A stretch of 64,000 nucleotides of DNA, from positions 1 through 64,000 of the forward strand of contig VGHK01000007.1 in NCBI GenBank assembly GCA_016868305.1, given 5' to 3'. Each line of letters begins with the position of its first letter. Within the stretch, counting starts at the first letter, position 1. The position numbers were made by a program, and so were the translations under genes. Source of the DNA: Betaproteobacteria bacterium (GTDB lineage: Bacteria > Pseudomonadota > Gammaproteobacteria > Burkholderiales > Burkholderiaceae_A). The notes under the pieces are model-generated. The model was given only the letters and a program-made list of their open reading frames with translations, made no database searches and was not told the DNA's origin. Positions 26,698 through 34,825 of the stretch are shown here, in pieces.

Positions 26698-29600
26698 TTA
26701 GCTCCGGATGTTAATAATGGCCTGGGTCAGGGTGTTATTGGTCTCAATGGCCTTGGCATTGGCCTGGAAGGCCCGCTGTGCGGTAATGAGGTCAATTAGC
26801 TCCTGGGTCAGGTCTACGTTGGCCCGCTCACGAGCACCCGAACGGACCGTACCGAATCCCGCCTTGCCAGGCTCACCAAAGGTAATCAGGCCGGACTTTG
26901 ATGTCGCGTAATAGCTGGCATCACCGATCTGGCGCAGCCCTTGCGGGTTGGTAAAGTTAGAGAGAATAATCTTTGCAAGATTGTTCTGGCTGCCGTTAGA
27001 GTATTGGGCGGTAACCAGACCATCGTCGGCAACATCTAGCCCAATTAAGTCACCCTCGGGACGCCCATTCTGTGTCTGCGCGAGAACGCCAAACGGGCTT
27101 GAAAACTGTGTGGTGCCATCGTAGTTAATGGCAAACTGCAGTGTGGCACCGGTCTCTTCGATGGTGGCGGGTTTAAAGTTGATCGGAACTGCCGGAGAGA
27201 CGAGCTCGCCGCGGTTGCTAAAGGTTAGCTCCCCCTTGTCAAGGAAAATCGGGGCATAGAGATCACGGGCCTCCTCTTCTGAAAACTCGCCTGCCTCGGT
27301 TGTCTCATTGCCATCTCGGTCTACATATAAAGGCACACCGTTGTCATTCTCTGCCTGCGGGGGAGCAATCCAGCGCTCAGTGGTTCCCCTGCCATTGGGA
27401 AGATCTCGCAGTCCCCATATGCTGGGGCCGGAAATCTTCAAGAACGAATCGTTTCCTTCAGTGCCTGTCGTAACTTCCAGACGAGTAATATTCCCCTCGG
27501 TTTTGTATTCAACCTTTACATTAGCAACGGTGCGACCCCGGGAGTCTTCCAGAGAATTAATCCGGTCTTCCAGCAAGCGGCGAAAGCTCTCCTTGGTAAA
27601 CTCTCGGCCCACAGGCAGTTGGATAAGCCCTGTTACGTTGTCTACAGTAACTGTAAATGTGCTGGTTTCGGGGTTAAGCGTAAACTTATTGTCAAGGTTG
27701 ATACCGATCGGGTTGCCTTGAACAATCGCAGGTGTTGACCTCACGCCGCGCAGCGGAAGCCGCTCTACAGGCGTATCCCCAGGCTCAAGCTCAAAGATGT
27801 TCAAAAAATTCAGGTATGCGGCGATACGCGGGTTGTCTGAGGTGCCAGCCTGCCTAGCCTGGGCAAGAGTTTCCGCATCAATCCGCTCTCCTTCAACCTC
27901 GTCAATGCTCAGTGGATCGGCCAACGGCGCCAAGATCGCCACCGACGAACGATCTCCGGTGGTTCCTGAGAAGATGCTAAAGGTGCCAGTCTCGTCGTTA
28001 AACCGCACCCGTATTCCTGTCCGCTGGTCGCTCTGGCCATAGTTGGAGTTGCTTGCGCGGATGGTGGCTCCGTTTGGAATCGCTAGGCCGCCATAGGTCC
28101 CCGATTCAAGATCAATACTGGTCAACTCCCTGCCAAGACCGAAAACCTCATTGACTCGGTTATTGTCAAAGGCGCCAATCCGAAGCTCGGCCTTATTGTC
28201 TGTAGGCGTGATTAGGAAAGTCTGCTTCTCAGCAGAGTAGCGAATCAGAACCCTGGGGCTTCCGTCTTCGTTTACGCCAACGCCACCGGAGCCAAGCTCT
28301 CCATCATCCTCTACTGGATCGCGATTAATTGCCCTTTGCAATAACCGGGTCAGGGTGTCTGTTTTGAGGTCTGCAGGCGGCCGCTCTCCGGGCGCAAGTG
28401 CAATATCGCTAAAGGTCTCATCCTCAAAAACAAATAACCCTGTCTCCTCATCAATATCACCCGCCAGATTCAGAGAAATCTTTGCCTCGGGTTCGTTTCC
28501 GATTCGAATCCGAAGTAGATCATAGGTATCAGGCCGTTCCTCGTCACTTGCTACCAGAGAGTCAAGGTCAAAATACCGCTCGTCTCCGTATGCCTTATTA
28601 ATGCGCGCCTCTAGGATTCGGGAAAGCTCGATACCACTGTATTTGGTGTTAGCCTTTCTTATATCTATTGCACCATCCTCATTGAGAATGAGGTCTGAGA
28701 GGTCTACCCTCACCGGAGACGGAGAGTCATCCACATTCAGCGTTACCTGAAGCCCAGACAACGCGACTTCATCATCAAGGTCATCTAATGCATCTTGGTC
28801 CAGTCCCACAAGGTCTGGGAACAAATAGTGCTCGCCGGCCTTTAGGTTATTCAACTGAACAGGCCCTACCTGACGGCCCACGAACTCCGCTGAGACCGAG
28901 GCCTGCTTGTTTGCCAATCGGTCCAGGTTAAAAAGTTTTGTAACGCCACGCGCGATATCCTGGGGGGGGATTTCCGCCTCAGCCTTGACCTGGCCGTACT
29001 TATTGACAAATAGCTTCTCTCCTGCATTGGACTGCGCCTGAATCAATAGCTCATCAAGCTTTGTATCCCCAATCAATACGTGCGTCTGCCATTTGTTGGT
29101 GGGGTCTTCTGGGCTGGCGCGCTGGGTCTTTACGTAGTACACCGTTGCCAGGTACTCGTTACCGCCCGCGTCAAAGATTGTGACTGCGGTAGTCAGGCCG
29201 TAGGTATTAGGATCACGTGGGTCGAATTTTGTTGTAATCACCGGGGCATCTGCCGGGAGGTTTAGCCCAAATTCGATCTCGGTAGTCTCGCGGGCATCTC
29301 CGTTCGTACTGCGCGGAATCACCAGCTTACGTAGGGTTTCAAGGTCTGCCTTGCCCTGAGAGTCTACGCTTGCCGCCATCAGTGCCTGACCCGCCGAGTT
29401 CACCACCGAAAAGGAGTCATCCAGGATAAACGTTCCGTTGCGGGTGTAGATGTCCTGCAGGCCATCGGCTGACTTCAAAGGAAAAAAGCCGTCACCGGTA
29501 ATGGCAATGTCGAGCACACTGGCAGAGAACTGCAGGTTGCCCTGGCTAAACTCCTGGGTAACCCCCTTGAGCGCAACCCCTTGGCCAATAACTGAGGAGG

Positions 29601-29751
29601 CCTTTTGGAGAGGCGAGGTGGCGAAAATATCGCCAAAGTCGGCCCGAGACCGTTTAAAGCCTGTTGTACCAACGTTGGCAATATTGTTACTGATCACGCC
29701 AAGAGAGGCGGTGGCAGCATTCAAACCAGTAAGGGCGGTATAGAAAGACAT
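26698..29751 (-). CDS. flgE: large flagellar hook protein FlgE (1017 aa)
   Basis: MSFYTALTGLNAATASLGVISNNIANVGTTGFKRSRADF; C-terminus RANVDLTQELIDLITAQRAFQANAKAIETNNTLTQAIINIRS. Confidence 0.95.
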   Translation of the reverse strand: MSFYTALTGLNAATASLGVISNNIANVGTTGFKRSRADFGDIFATSPLQKASSVIGQGVALKGVTQEFSQGNLQFSASVLDIAITGDGFFPLKSADGLQDIYTRNGTFILDDSFSVVNSAGQALMAASVDSQGKADLETLRKLVIPRSTNGDARETTEIEFGLNLPADAPVITTKFDPRDPNTYGLTTAVTIFDAGGNEYLATVYYVKTQRASPEDPTNKWQTHVLIGDTKLDELLIQAQSNAGEKLFVNKYGQVKAEAEIPPQDIARGVTKLFNLDRLANKQASVSAEFVGRQVGPVQLNNLKAGEHYLFPDLVGLDQDALDDLDDEVALSGLQVTLNVDDSPSPVRVDLSDLILNEDGAIDIRKANTKYSGIELSRILEARINKAYGDERYFDLDSLVASDEERPDTYDLLRIRIGNEPEAKISLNLAGDIDEETGLFVFEDETFSDIALAPGERPPADLKTDTLTRLLQRAINRDPVEDDGELGSGGVGVNEDGSPRVLIRYSAEKQTFLITPTDNKAELRIGAFDNNRVNEVFGLGRELTSIDLESGTYGGLAIPNGATIRASNSNYGQSDQRTGIRVRFNDETGTFSIFSGTTGDRSSVAILAPLADPLSIDEVEGERIDAETLAQARQAGTSDNPRIAAYLNFLNIFELEPGDTPVERLPLRGVRSTPAIVQGNPIGINLDNKFTLNPETSTFTVTVDNVTGLIQLPVGREFTKESFRRLLEDRINSLEDSRGRTVANVKVEYKTEGNITRLEVTTGTEGNDSFLKISGPSIWGLRDLPNGRGTTERWIAPPQAENDNGVPLYVDRDGNETTEAGEFSEEEARDLYAPIFLDKGELTFSNRGELVSPAVPINFKPATIEETGATLQFAINYDGTTQFSSPFGVLAQTQNGRPEGDLIGLDVADDGLVTAQYSNGSQNNLAKIILSNFTNPQGLRQIGDASYYATSKSGLITFGEPGKAGFGTVRSGARERANVDLTQELIDLITAQRAFQANAKAIETNNTLTQAIINIRS

Positions 29752-29842
29752 GGTGCAAAACTCCTTAGGTCTATCGGGTGGTGTGGCGTGAGTAAGTTGG
29801 CGTTAAGAGAAAACGTTTGGGCGGGTCTAAAGGGGGGCTGCG

Positions 29843-30541
29843 CTACAGGTCACCATCGATCTTCTTCACTTCACGGAAGTTGATCGTGGCGCCGTTGGAC
29901 ACCTCAAGCACAAGGTCATTGGCCTCGGCACTAAAGCTCACACTCTTCACCACGGCGGGCGTAGCGATAGGCACCTGTGTGAGCTGACCTTGACTGCGCA
30001 CGGTGGCGATAATGCGGTAGGAGTCATCGGGTAGCAGCTGTCCGTTGCGGTCGGTCCCGTCCCAGCGCACGGTAACCTCGCCGGGCATGCGCCGGCCCAT
30101 GGTCTCGGTCTTCACCAGCTGGCCAAGCTTGTTATAGACATTCATTTCAATACTGTCGGCGCCATTGGGAATGCTGATAATTCCGCTAATCGGAGCACCA
30201 TTTTTTAAAATGGCCGGCCCATTGGGAACCGCCACTTTCTTGCCAATCAGGGACGCCCCCTGCAGCATGCGCTCGCCCATCATGGCGTCGAACACATTAT
30301 TCATTTTGTCGGCCATCGATACCGTGGCCTCGAGCTGAGAGAACTGGGCAAGCTGGGCCACAAACTGTTCGTTTTTCATGGGATCAAGCGGATCCTGGTT
30401 TTGCAGCTGCGTGGTGAAAAGCAACAGAAATTCCTTTTGCCCCATCTCGTCATTCACGGGCTTCATCAGTCGCTTTTCCTGCTCGGTTCGTACCGTAGGA
30501 ATACTCTGAGGTAGCTGAAAAGTGCTTGCGGTAATCGTCAT
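29843..30541 (-). CDS. flgD: flagellar hook cap/assembly protein FlgD
   Basis: MGQKEFLLLFTTQLQNQDPLDPMKNEQFVAQLAQFSQLE. Confidence 0.95.
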   Translation of the reverse strand: MTITASTFQLPQSIPTVRTEQEKRLMKPVNDEMGQKEFLLLFTTQLQNQDPLDPMKNEQFVAQLAQFSQLEATVSMADKMNNVFDAMMGERMLQGASLIGKKVAVPNGPAILKNGAPISGIISIPNGADSIEMNVYNKLGQLVKTETMGRRMPGEVTVRWDGTDRNGQLLPDDSYRIIATVRSQGQLTQVPIATPAVVKSVSFSAEANDLVLEVSNGATINFREVKKIDGDL

Positions 30542-30544
30542 AAC

Positions 30545-30967
30545 TTATGCCTTTGTAATCTCAAGGGTCTTCATCATCAGCGCCTTGGCGGTGTTCACCA
30601 CCTCAACGTTGTTCTGGTAGGCACGAGCCGAGGCCATCATTTCCACCATCTCGGTCACCTCGTTAACGTTGGACATCCAGACATAGCCCTCGGCATCGGC
30701 ATGCGGGCTACCAGGCTCATAGACCCGCGGATTGGGGTCCTGCAGGTCAACAATCTTGTCGACCCGTACCCCACCCACATAGGGGGCACCGGCATGGGTG
30801 TCTGCGCGCGAGAGTAGCGCCTTGAACACCGAGCGCTTGGCCTTAAAGGCCTCTTCTTCGGTGGGCGCGGTGGTGTTCTGGTTGGCCAGGTTAGAGGCCG
30901 TAAGGTTCATGCGGGTGAGCTGCGCATTTAAGGCCGTACCCGCAATTCCAAAAATGTTGTCAATCAT
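30545..30967 (-). CDS. flgC: flagellar rod protein FlgC
   Basis: IFGIAGTALNAQLTRMNLTASNLANQNT; position. Confidence 0.95.
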   Translation of the reverse strand: MIDNIFGIAGTALNAQLTRMNLTASNLANQNTTAPTEEEAFKAKRSVFKALLSRADTHAGAPYVGGVRVDKIVDLQDPNPRVYEPGSPHADAEGYVWMSNVNEVTEMVEMMASARAYQNNVEVVNTAKALMMKTLEITKA

Positions 30968-31060
30968 GTCTGGCCATCCTTCACGATTCTGTGGCGTCTG
31001 GTTCTGTGGTGCATTTGGCTCTGGGTTTTAGGCGCTGTCGCTGTCTAGAGGCCAATTACC

Positions 31061-31447
31061 CTATTCGCCGCGCAATGCCTTACGAATGCCTGAAATTCGG
31101 TTTTCGAGAAACATCAGAGTGGCCTGGTAGTCGGCCGTGGCCTTGCTGAACTGGGCCTGCTCTATGGTCATTTCCACCGTGTTGCCATCAGTCGCGGCGT
31201 TAAACGGCACGCGAAACTTCAGGCCATCGGGGGTGTTTTCCAGATGGGCAATCTCGTAGTGCTTGTCATTAGTGGCCATTACCCTCACCCCCTGGGTGCC
31301 GGCAATAATCCTTTTAAAGTCAATATCGCGCGCCTTGTAGTTCGGCGTATCGACGTTGGCAATGTTCTGCGAGATCAGCTCCACCCTGCGGTTGCGCACA
31401 GAGAGCGCATGTTCATGAATACCGAATGCGTTTTGAACCAGATTCAT
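31061..31447 (-). CDS. flgB: flagellar rod protein FlgB
   Basis: ALSVRNRRVELISQNIANVDTPNYKARDIDFKRII. Confidence 0.95.
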   Translation of the reverse strand: MNLVQNAFGIHEHALSVRNRRVELISQNIANVDTPNYKARDIDFKRIIAGTQGVRVMATNDKHYEIAHLENTPDGLKFRVPFNAATDGNTVEMTIEQAQFSKATADYQATLMFLENRISGIRKALRGE

Positions 31448-31491
31448 GGCAGCCCCTCCTCTCTAAAGTGTTTGCCGCTCGTGCCGAGGGA

Positions 31492-31507
31492 TGCAACGCG
31501 CGTGCCA
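31492..31507 (-). promoter_or_regulatory. perfect consensus sigma54 promoter of flgBCDEF: TGGCACG-CGCG-TTGCA
   Basis: exact match to TGGCACG-N4-TTGCW; followed by a normal leader with GAGGAGGGG Shine-Dalgarno. Confidence 0.95.
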
Positions 31508-31510
31508 AAG

Positions 31511-31538
31511 AAAAGAGCGGCAAACCATTGCCGCTTTC
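31511..31538 (-). terminator. Rho-independent terminator downstream of the LysM/lytic transglycosylase gene
   Basis: minus strand AAAGCGGCAATGGTTTGCCGCTCTTTT. Confidence 0.75.
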
Positions 31539-31608
31539 AAGAAGGGTCGCTGCAAAGACCCTCCGTGGAGAACGCTGTGTAAAAACCTGCGAGAACGGGT
31601 GCTGCGCA

Positions 31609-32709
31609 TCACGATGTCCGTGGACGGCTCTGCAAGACCGACTCGGTTGAGAAGGTTGGTAGTGAGAAGTTGGGCAGCAGTTCGGGCATGAAGTCAACAC
31701 GCGCACCCATGGAACCCGGGGCCCGTGCCGCTGCCACTGGCGCAACGGCAGCAGTAGGCGCCTTAAACCCAACCGGGGCTGGCCTTTCTTGGGGTGACAC
31801 GGCCTGCTCTCCGGCCTGCCGTGATAGAGCGAGTGCCTCTTTGGCCTGTTGTTGGGCAAACTGGGTGAGCCTGAGATTGGCATTCTCAATAAGCCCTTTG
31901 CGCAGCGATGCCCGCGTAATGGCATTACTCTGGTGTCCACCCACATGCAGCACCGAGGCCTGAGGCCCGGGAATCGGGAGGGCCTTGTGCATCTGTCGCT
32001 CATCGCGGGCCGCTGGGTACAACACGGTGAGATACAGGGCATCTAAAGAGGCCGGACGATACTGTGCCAGTTGGGTGTCTTTGAAATACCGATCGACCAG
32101 ATCAAGCTGCTCAAGCACCGACATGCCCAGAATCTCTTTTGGGTTCTTGCCGAAGCCCACACTGGCCGCGCCCCGATCGGGACCATCACAGAACTGGATC
32201 ACTCCATGACAATTGCCGTTGGTGGCACGCGGATTAAAACCATCACTTTCAATCAGCCCCACGCGAGCAAAGTCATCAGGCAGAAACTTGTACTCGCGCG
32301 ACATGTCGAGAATTCGTCGCCGTACCTCGGCAACGTCCTCTTCAGGGATGTAGCCCTTAGCCACCGCCCGCTCAAGAGTACGCTCAAGCACCCGATGGCT
32401 GCTCTGGCCCTGGCCCAACCCTGACACTGGGCGAATATCGCTCAGGTCTTGGGGGGGCGGCGCGGCCATCGCTGCGCTGGGCTCTGGCTCTGTTGGGCGC
32501 CCCGCGCCGCTGATGGCGGAAAAATCAATGACCTGACCGGGGAAGATCCGATCAATATTGCTTATCTGGTTTTCATTGGCCACGGTTTGCATCCTTTTCA
32601 TCAAATCTGCAAACGACAAGGACGGCGCCTTACCCGATGGGCTGCTCTGGCCTAAAGCCTGCTGAGTCAGCCGGGTAAGCGTGTCGCCGGGTTGTACCGT
32701 CAGTTTCAT
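31609..32709 (-). CDS. LysM + lysozyme/SLT-like murein hydrolase, candidate flagellum-dedicated transglycosylase (start refined to ATG 32709)
   Basis: MKLTVQPGDTLTRLTQQ...IFPGQVI LysM; VGLIESDGFNPRATNGNCHGVIQF SLT-like catalytic region. Confidence 0.75.
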   Translation of the reverse strand: MKLTVQPGDTLTRLTQQALGQSSPSGKAPSLSFADLMKRMQTVANENQISNIDRIFPGQVIDFSAISGAGRPTEPEPSAAMAAPPPQDLSDIRPVSGLGQGQSSHRVLERTLERAVAKGYIPEEDVAEVRRRILDMSREYKFLPDDFARVGLIESDGFNPRATNGNCHGVIQFCDGPDRGAASVGFGKNPKEILGMSVLEQLDLVDRYFKDTQLAQYRPASLDALYLTVLYPAARDERQMHKALPIPGPQASVLHVGGHQSNAITRASLRKGLIENANLRLTQFAQQQAKEALALSRQAGEQAVSPQERPAPVGFKAPTAAVAPVAAARAPGSMGARVDFMPELLPNFSLPTFSTESVLQSRPRTS

Positions 32710-32720
32710 GGCAGAGGCTA

Positions 32721-32736
32721 AGCAGGGTCTGTGCCA
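32721..32736 (-). promoter_or_regulatory. sigma54 promoter of the LysM/SLT gene: TGGCACA-GACC-CTGCT
   Basis: GG-N10-GC, two mismatches; 12 nt between C(-12) and ATG. Confidence 0.7.
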
Positions 32737-32761
32737 TAAAGAGCCCATACCATGGGTAAGT

Positions 32762-32777
32762 TGGCACGAAGACTGCT
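32762..32777 (+). promoter_or_regulatory. sigma54 promoter of flgA: TGGCACG-AAGA-CTGCT
   Basis: GG-N10-GC, one mismatch; 11 nt between C(-12) and ATG 32788. Confidence 0.8.
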
Positions 32778-32787
32778 ACTGCGGGCT

Positions 32788-33657
32788 ATGAAAAAGATTT
32801 CAGGCACCTATCGCTTCTTCCCATGGCCGAGGCATGCCCTGTCTGCTTTGGCTGCCCTGTCTGCTCATTCGGTCCTGTCTGCCTCTTCGGCACTTGCCTC
32901 ACAGCCCTCCCTGGGTGCTGAGCTTGCCTGGCTCGAAGACGAGGCCCGGCAATGGGTGGTAAAAACCTATGGCATCACGCCGCAGTCAGTTGGATTCGCC
33001 CCGATAGACCGACGGATTGCTATTACACCCTGTCCAGAGGCGTTGGCCATTGATGCGCCCTTTGGCGGCACCAAGACCGTTCGCGTACGGTGCGCATCAG
33101 ATCTATCCGAAAAATGGCAGGTGTTTCTGCAACGTACCGATCCAGGCGCCGATGCCAAAGGCTCGAGGCATGGCTCAGCACAACAGACACAATACGGCAA
33201 GGTGACGGTGCGATCGGAGTCTACCGCTTCGCAGGGCAGGCCCGCCGCGCCCACCCCACAGGCAGAAACCCAGGCAATGATGGTAGTTGTGGCGAAGCTA
33301 AACCTAGCGGCCGGCCAGGCCTTGGAGCCCGGGGCCTTTGCACTGGAATCCCGAACAATTACGGGGAACCCCGGCAATTACTTTCTGCAGGCCGATGGGC
33401 TGGAGTTCTCCGAGCTCGTGCGCAATGTGAAGGCCGGAGACCCGATTCGGCAGCGTGACCTCAAAAAGGCACTGCTTATCCGGCGTAATCATTTGGTTCA
33501 GTTTTCACTTTCCAACGCTCCCGGGCTTCAGGTATCGTTGCAACTGCAGGCCATGGACGATGGTCGAATTGGCGACCAGATCAGGCTTAAAAACCCCGAT
33601 TCGGGCCGCGTGCTTACGGGCTTGGTGGTTGGGCGCAATATGGTTCGGGGGCTTTAA
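32788..33657 (+). CDS. flgA: flagellar P-ring chaperone FlgA (start refined to ATG 32788)
   Basis: LNLAAGQALEPGAFALESRTI...VRNVKAGDPIRQRDLKKALLIRRNHLVQ...LKNPDSGRVLTGLVVG (SAF domain). Confidence 0.92.
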   Translation: MKKISGTYRFFPWPRHALSALAALSAHSVLSASSALASQPSLGAELAWLEDEARQWVVKTYGITPQSVGFAPIDRRIAITPCPEALAIDAPFGGTKTVRVRCASDLSEKWQVFLQRTDPGADAKGSRHGSAQQTQYGKVTVRSESTASQGRPAAPTPQAETQAMMVVVAKLNLAAGQALEPGAFALESRTITGNPGNYFLQADGLEFSELVRNVKAGDPIRQRDLKKALLIRRNHLVQFSLSNAPGLQVSLQLQAMDDGRIGDQIRLKNPDSGRVLTGLVVGRNMVRGL

Positions 33658-33701
33658 CTGTATGTTTCGTAAAAAAATGCGCAAACTTTTGAATCTAGGG
33701 C

Positions 33702-33728
33702 TAAAGTCTGGGTGTAATCTGCCGATCT
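33702..33728 (+). promoter_or_regulatory. sigma28 promoter of flgMN: TAAAGTCT-N11-GCCGATCT
   Basis: -35 33702-33709, -10 33721-33728. Confidence 0.85.
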
Positions 33729-33792
33729 CTTCTCTAGCCAGTAAGCGGCCCCCCATATTTATTCTAAGTATCTGTTTTTAAAGGAAACTCTC

Positions 33793-34092
33793 ATGACCGA
33801 TGCCATTAACTCTGCAAACCGTGCGGCTCGGGTCGACCTTCTTGCCGAAAATGCCCGCCTGAAAAAGGCCGAGGAGGCAGAAAAGTTTCGCAAGGCTGCG
33901 CCCACAAACGAGCCGGCTAGACCCCCCGCCGACGAGATTCGCCTCAGTGCAGCGGCCACCAGGGTAATGGAAGGCCCCGACTTCGATGCCGAAAAGGTAG
34001 AGCGTATTAAGCAGGCCATCCGCGATGGCAACTATCCGCTCGATTCTCGCCGTATCGCAGAAAGCTTCCTGGCCATTGAGAAGATGATCTAA
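33793..34092 (+). CDS. flgM: anti-sigma28 factor FlgM
   Basis: DEIRLSAAATRVMEGPDFDAEKVERIKQAIRDGNYPLDSRRIAESFLAIEKMI. Confidence 0.93.
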   Translation: MTDAINSANRAARVDLLAENARLKKAEEAEKFRKAAPTNEPARPPADEIRLSAAATRVMEGPDFDAEKVERIKQAIRDGNYPLDSRRIAESFLAIEKMI

Positions 34093-34103
34093 GGCTGCGG
34101 CTG

Positions 34104-34496
34104 GTGAGCTTCGCCTCAGAAAAAACCTCTGCATCCCGCTTAGCCGCCCTTCTCGACGAAGAATTCGAGGCACTCAAGGCCCAAGACCTCGATCGGTTCG
34201 AGTCTCTGCAGCCCGAGAAAACCAGTCTTATTGCCAAGCTGGCCGGGGTACAGCCACCAGCGGTTGGGGCCGACGACACCGCTGCCAGCGCAGACTGGCG
34301 CAGCTTTCAAGACACGGTGCTCGAATGCCGCGACCGCCATCGGCGCAACAGTATTCTTATCCAGCGCAAACTCGACGCGATTCGCGCGGCACTTAAAACG
34401 CTGCAAGGCGCCGACCCCACCAGCTCTGTGGAAGTCTACGACCGACTTGGCCGCATTGCCATGGGCAGAAAAAAAAGCAGCTTTACCGACGCATAA
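34104..34496 (+). CDS. flgN: FlgN-like export chaperone
   Basis: small alpha-helical ORF directly after flgM with RRNSILIQRKLDAIRAALKTLQG...VEVYDRLGR. Confidence 0.85.
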   Translation: MSFASEKTSASRLAALLDEEFEALKAQDLDRFESLQPEKTSLIAKLAGVQPPAVGADDTAASADWRSFQDTVLECRDRHRRNSILIQRKLDAIRAALKTLQGADPTSSVEVYDRLGRIAMGRKKSSFTDA

Positions 34497-34512
34497 AGGC
34501 GAAAAGCCTTTT
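34495..34512. terminator. short bidirectional terminator between convergent flgN and FlhB-like gene
   Basis: AAAGGC-GAAAA-GCCTTTT. Confidence 0.6.
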
Positions 34513-34523
34513 GCTGCTATTCG

Positions 34524-34799
34524 TTATTTTTCATCGCCGGGCTTCATGCCTTTAAGCCAGTAGGCCCAAGACAAGATAACAGCCACGGCCGCATACAGGT
34601 GCTCGGGGATTTCCTGATCGAGCTCAAGCTTATAGAGCAAGGCCAGCAACTGCGGGTCTTGGGCGATATAAACCCCCTGCCTCTGGGCCTCTTCGATAAT
34701 CGCCTGGGCCATCTCTTCGGTGCCCTTGGCCACCACCACAGGCGCACGGTGCTGGCCATACTCCAAGGCAACTGCCTCAAGGCTGCGACGCGAGACCAT
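34524..34799 (-). CDS. FlhB C-terminal-domain-like protein (FlhX/YlqH-like)
   Basis: VALEYGQHRAPVVVAKGTEEMAQAIIEEAQRQGVYIAQDPQLLALLYKLELDQEIPEHLYAAVAVILSWAY. Confidence 0.9.
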   Translation of the reverse strand: MVSRRSLEAVALEYGQHRAPVVVAKGTEEMAQAIIEEAQRQGVYIAQDPQLLALLYKLELDQEIPEHLYAAVAVILSWAYWLKGMKPGDEK

Positions 34800-34825
34800 G
34801 CCTACCTACCCTCTACCCTTTCGCG

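Noticed and set aside
31413-32042. 209-aa minus-strand ORF overlapping flgB promoter and LysM/SLT gene
   Set aside because: Different frame from the clear LysM/SLT ORF and runs through the terminator and perfect sigma54 promoter
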